A stretch of 64,000 nucleotides of DNA, taken from positions 1 to 64,000 of the forward strand of contig JARLHI010000030.1 in NCBI GenBank assembly GCA_031292355.1. Direction: 5' to 3'. The translations under genes and the position numbers were made by a program. Below the pieces are notes generated by a model. The model made no database searches and was not told the DNA's origin. It worked only from the letters and a program-made list of their open reading frames with translations. Shown here one piece after another: positions 60,973 to 64,000 of this stretch. Position 1 is the stretch's first letter. Every line of letters begins with the position of its first letter. The stretch is from Candidatus Obscuribacterales bacterium (GTDB taxonomy: Bacteria > Cyanobacteriota > Vampirovibrionia > Obscuribacterales > Obscuribacteraceae).

Positions 60973-61254
60973 GCAAGATCTGTTCAACTGCACGGAAAGC
61001 GGCAATCAGTCTTGCTGCTTTTTCATAGGCTTATCGTTATCCAATTCAGCAGACAGCTCTCCAGCCTCGAACCAAACCGAGTCAGATTTACTGGGCAGTA
61101 GGACTGCTGACATTGAGTAATAGCAGAGCTTCATCAGGGCACAAATTTTGTCACAGTCCCAGTAACCGCAATTCGACAGGCGCTCCAAATATAGCCAACT
61201 TGGGGGATACCCGAAATTCGCCCCATTCGCTACGATCGAAACATCGGTGGAACA
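60973..61254. other. Divergent intergenic region
   Basis: About 280 bp between the XRE and histidine-kinase genes. No further gene; a 178-codon minus-strand ORF that enters the kinase gene is a shadow. It must hold the kinase promoter; no confident hexamers seen. Confidence 0.4.
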
Positions 61255-62817
61255 TTGACACCGAAGCGCGGTGTGCAAGGATGGTGGCGTAGGGTTGGTG
61301 GCGAATTGTCGTCGATTATTGGAAAAACAGACCAGAGTGATGTGCTGGCTTATTTTGCCGACCAAATGACAGACATCGTCTGGAAGGTCAATCAAGACGG
61401 CACGCTCTGCTATAGCAATCAACACTGGCTCAGGCTTTCCGGCACCAATGATGTTGTTGCTTCCGGCTGCAAGTTTCCGCCCAAAGAGTTTATCCACAAC
61501 GAAGACCTGCTCAAACTGCAAAAGATCTGGGAGACTTCGCAAATCTCACTCGATCAGTTTTCGATGGAAGTTCGCATATTTCGTGCAAAAGATTCGAGTT
61601 ATGCCTGGCATCTATTGCGCGCGTGGGCTGTGCTCAAGACACCCGGACAATCTGAAGAGCACTCCGGTAATCGTTCATGTGTGTCTCACTGGCTGGTTAT
61701 TTGCACCGACGTGCATGCCCTCAAATCAACGCAAAATATGTTTCAGCTGGTAATGGACAATATTCCCATCTCGATTTTCTGGAAGGACAGAAACTCAATC
61801 TATCTCGGCTGCAACAAAACGTTTTCGATAGATGTGGGGCTGCAAAATACCGAAGACATGATCGGTCTCAACGACTATGACTGTCCTTCCACTAGAGAAC
61901 AGTCCGACTTTTTTCGCCAGTGCGATCGCCGGGTTATGGATAGCGGCACTCCTGAATATCACATTATCGAGCCCCAGCAGCGTCCTGGTGGAGTGCAAGC
62001 CTGGGTGGACACAAACAAGATCCCACTACGCGACGCGGGCGGTTCTGTGGTTGGCGTGCTCGGTATGTACGAGGACATCACTAAAAGAGTATTACTTGAG
62101 CAACAGCGCGAAAATTTTGTTGCTACTTTGACGCATGATCTGAAAAATCCACTGCTGGGCACTAACCGTGTACTTGATCTAATGATACTTGGGAAGCTCG
62201 GGTCCCTTGGCGATAGTCAAAAGCAAATTTTGAATCAGCTCAAAGAGAGCAATACGTCTTTGCTCAACTTGATTCAAAATTTACTCGATGTATACAAATA
62301 CGACAACATCGCCCTTCTTTCTGACTTTCAAGAAGTCGATTTGAAACAGTTTTTGCAAGAATCTGTAGAACGCTATCAGATAGCGGCAGGCATGCGTGAA
62401 ATCAATCTGAGATTTCTCATGTCGGGTGAATCACGCTTGATAAAGCTAAATACGCAGGCGATGAACCGTGTATTGCAAAATTTGATCGACAACGCGCTAA
62501 AATTTGCACCACTAAAAGGGCACGTTGACGTGAAAGCGAGTATCTTTGCCAAGTATTATTCTATCGAAGTCAAAGACGACGGGCCAGGAATTGATCTCGA
62601 AGAGCAACGGCAGTTGTTTCATAGATTTTCACAAGGGGCGACCGGCAAGAAATTTTCCATCGGCACTGGTCTTGGTCTTTTTTTGTGCAAGCAAATTGTC
62701 GAAGCGCACCAAGGCAGCATCTTCTGTCAAAGCATCCCCGGCAATGGCGCCTCGTTCATTGTAGTTTTGCCGATCAATATGGAATCACCGAGTAGTCCAA
62801 CCGCTAATGGTGATTGA
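61255..62817 (+). CDS. PAS-domain sensor histidine kinase
   Basis: Up to 520 residues, without membrane segments. Two PAS-type sensor domains (about 30-140 and 150-280; the second has the PAC end GVLGMYEDITKR). The HisKA domain reads FVATLTHDLKNPLLG with the phosphorylated His. The ATPase domain has N-box LQNLIDNALKFAP, DDGPGID and GTGLGLFLCKQIVEAHQG. A cytoplasmic sensor. The start (TTG 61255) is uncertain; GTG or TTG codons a few residues later are alternatives. Its stop overlaps the response-regulator ATG by one base. Confidence 0.88.
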   Translation: MTPKRGVQGWWRRVGGELSSIIGKTDQSDVLAYFADQMTDIVWKVNQDGTLCYSNQHWLRLSGTNDVVASGCKFPPKEFIHNEDLLKLQKIWETSQISLDQFSMEVRIFRAKDSSYAWHLLRAWAVLKTPGQSEEHSGNRSCVSHWLVICTDVHALKSTQNMFQLVMDNIPISIFWKDRNSIYLGCNKTFSIDVGLQNTEDMIGLNDYDCPSTREQSDFFRQCDRRVMDSGTPEYHIIEPQQRPGGVQAWVDTNKIPLRDAGGSVVGVLGMYEDITKRVLLEQQRENFVATLTHDLKNPLLGTNRVLDLMILGKLGSLGDSQKQILNQLKESNTSLLNLIQNLLDVYKYDNIALLSDFQEVDLKQFLQESVERYQIAAGMREINLRFLMSGESRLIKLNTQAMNRVLQNLIDNALKFAPLKGHVDVKASIFAKYYSIEVKDDGPGIDLEEQRQLFHRFSQGATGKKFSIGTGLGLFLCKQIVEAHQGSIFCQSIPGNGASFIVVLPINMESPSSPTANGD

Positions 62818-63245
62818 TGTCCATACGTATTTTAATTGTGGAAGATCATCCGATCACGAGACTTGGACTGCGTGTGGTCTTAGAAGAGCACGACGGCTTT
62901 ATCGTCGTTGGCGAGTCCGGGGACGGACTTGACGCTTTGCGACAGGTAGAAGAGCTAAAACCCGACGTTGTCTTGATGGACCTAGGCTTGCCTGGTCTCG
63001 ATGGTTTTGAATGCACCAGCAAGTTAAAGACCGGCTCCATTCCCGTGCGAGTAGTCATCCACAGCTCGCATGAAGAAGAAGCGGCCGTCAAAGCGGCGCT
63101 CTCTAGTGGAGCTGATGGTTATTGTTTCAAAGACAGCAACGATGATCTGCTCATCAATGCAATTAAGACTGTTGTATCCGGTGTGCCTTGGCTTGATCCG
63201 CGGATTCCAGAACACTTGCACCAGTATCATCAATTTCAAAAATAG
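62817..63245 (+). CDS. Response regulator receiver protein, no output domain
   Basis: 142 residues. A NarL/FixJ-like receiver: VEDHPITRLGLR, phosphoacceptor Asp in VVLMDLGLPG, and the conserved Lys in GYCFKDS. The chain ends about 20 residues after the receiver, without the expected HTH. It may act by protein contact, or the output domain has been lost. ATG overlaps the kinase stop (TGATG), so the two are co-translated. Confidence 0.85.
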   Translation: MSIRILIVEDHPITRLGLRVVLEEHDGFIVVGESGDGLDALRQVEELKPDVVLMDLGLPGLDGFECTSKLKTGSIPVRVVIHSSHEEEAAVKAALSSGADGYCFKDSNDDLLINAIKTVVSGVPWLDPRIPEHLHQYHQFQK

Positions 63246-63264
63246 CTGAGATTGAATTTAATGC

Positions 63265-64000
63265 TCACGTTTGTCCTTGACTTAAGTCTCCATAGTTCTT
63301 TTGATAAAAGCCCGGTCTCACTATGAGAATTCTCTTGAACGCATCACTAAAAGCACTTTCCGATTCGTATCCAACAGCATTTGCGACTTCAAACATGCTC
63401 ATCTCTCCGGTCTGAAGAAGCCCACAAGCAATCTGTATTCTCCAGTTGGTCAGATAGTCCATTGGTGAGATACCGATTTGCTTTCTGAAGTTCAGGGCAA
63501 ATCCAGATCTCGATAGACCGGTCACCTTCGCAAGCGAGTCTAGCGACCATGACTTTTGGTACTCAGAGTGCATCACTTCGATGGCTTTTGAAAGCTTCGG
63601 ATCACGCAGTGCGCCCAGCCAGTTCTTCTCCGCTTTTGCTGAAGTCATGTAAATTCGAAGAATTTGCAAAAGCATAATAGAAGTGAGATGGTTCATCACC
63701 AGTGAGCGACCTACATTTCGTTCCAAATATTCGGCTCTGAATAATTCGATGCTCCAACGCAAGACAGCAGCTTGTTCTAAATGTCCGGGGATGTGGATGA
63801 CTGAAGGCAAATGCGCAAATATGATTTTATGCAGATGACCATCAAACTGAAATATTGTTCCAACGGAGAGGAAATCGCCACCTTCGTTCACGGTCAAAAC
63901 TCCATTTTTCGCCGTCCTAAAGAGCGATTCGACTTTTATCTTCTTTTGAATCGAAAGGTCTCTCGCCACGACGAAGGGTTTTCCGCCCGTAGTCAGCAAG
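63265..64000 (-). CDS. AraC-family regulator (N-terminus beyond window)
   Basis: Open to the window edge; about 245 residues are visible. The first ~125 resemble the cupin-like N-terminal domain of AraC regulators (GDFLSVGTIFQFDGH). The C-terminal ~100 are the double HTH (WSLDSLAKVTGLSRSGFALNF; MSMFEVANAVGYESESAFSDAFKR). The family is usually ~300 residues, so roughly 60 N-terminal residues are probably missing. Convergent with the two-component pair, 19 bp away. Confidence 0.85.
   Translation of the reverse strand, partial: LLTTGGKPFVVARDLSIQKKIKVESLFRTAKNGVLTVNEGGDFLSVGTIFQFDGHLHKIIFAHLPSVIHIPGHLEQAAVLRWSIELFRAEYLERNVGRSLVMNHLTSIMLLQILRIYMTSAKAEKNWLGALRDPKLSKAIEVMHSEYQKSWSLDSLAKVTGLSRSGFALNFRKQIGISPMDYLTNWRIQIACGLLQTGEMSMFEVANAVGYESESAFSDAFKRILIVRPGFYQKNYGDLSQGQT

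Noticed and set aside
61006..61542. 178-codon minus-strand ORF overlapping the kinase start
   Set aside because: Out of frame with strong PAS-domain coding on the plus strand and no recognisable domain.
1..64000. CRISPR array, insertion sequence or prophage
   Set aside because: No regularly spaced repeats, transposase, integrase or phage structural genes could be found.

Overview
The window reads as a chromosomal segment of a free-living, heterotrophic, Gram-negative-type bacterium of mid-to-high 40s % GC (estimated by eye). Gene starts mostly carry AGGAG-type ribosome binding sites, with some GTG and TTG starts. Many small secreted or TPR proteins have no recognisable family, and there is no photosynthesis gene. 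The mix (GH30 and alginate-lyase-like enzymes, many alpha/beta hydrolases, HEAT/TPR/pentapeptide proteins, a cyanobacterial-style signal peptidase) would fit a non-photosynthetic Cyanobacteriota lineage such as Obscuribacterales. That placement is an inference; no marker gene here settles it.

Layout. 1-4430: two 97%-identical copies of a structured RNA, each ending in an intrinsic terminator and each followed by a degradative-enzyme gene (a CocE-type hydrolase; an alginate-lyase-like protein split by a frameshift). 4433-10469: methyltransferase and GH30 glycosidase, then a DNA-alkylation repair group (ogt, a three-domain Ada/AraC/AlkA protein) with a MOSC protein and a dehalogenase-type hydrolase. 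10541-16540: hypothetical genes, an aldo/keto reductase, argF, and small secreted proteins. 16604-22645: a long minus-strand run (unknown, SRAP peptidase, S4 RNA-binding protein, serS, pentapeptide protein, proS, small membrane protein). The serS leader appears to be a ribosome-mediated attenuator with a serine-rich leader peptide. 22940-28783: secreted and membrane proteins, aidB, and two esterases.

29049-36359: a tRNA-Arg(UCG) gene followed by a minus-strand accessory cluster that looks like a defence island. It holds a SEC-C protein, a PD-(D/E)XK restriction-like nuclease without a methylase, an OLD-family ATPase/TOPRIM nuclease, a HEPN-like protein and a serine lipase. 36595-51674: mostly lineage-specific secreted, TPR, HEAT and membrane proteins, a TPR-fused matrixin-like metalloprotease, and a lepB operon whose signal peptidase has Thr at the nucleophile position. 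51963-58801: SDR oxidoreductase, NlpC/P60 hydrolase, CPBP protease, VIT/VWA protein, and a sterol-desaturase-type hydroxylase. 58908-64000: an XRE regulator with a seven-zinc-ribbon protein, a PAS histidine kinase with an output-less response regulator, and a truncated AraC regulator at the edge.

The strongest candidates for new biology are the duplicated terminator-ended RNA, the serS leader-peptide attenuator, and the tRNA-adjacent nuclease/HEPN/lipase cluster.
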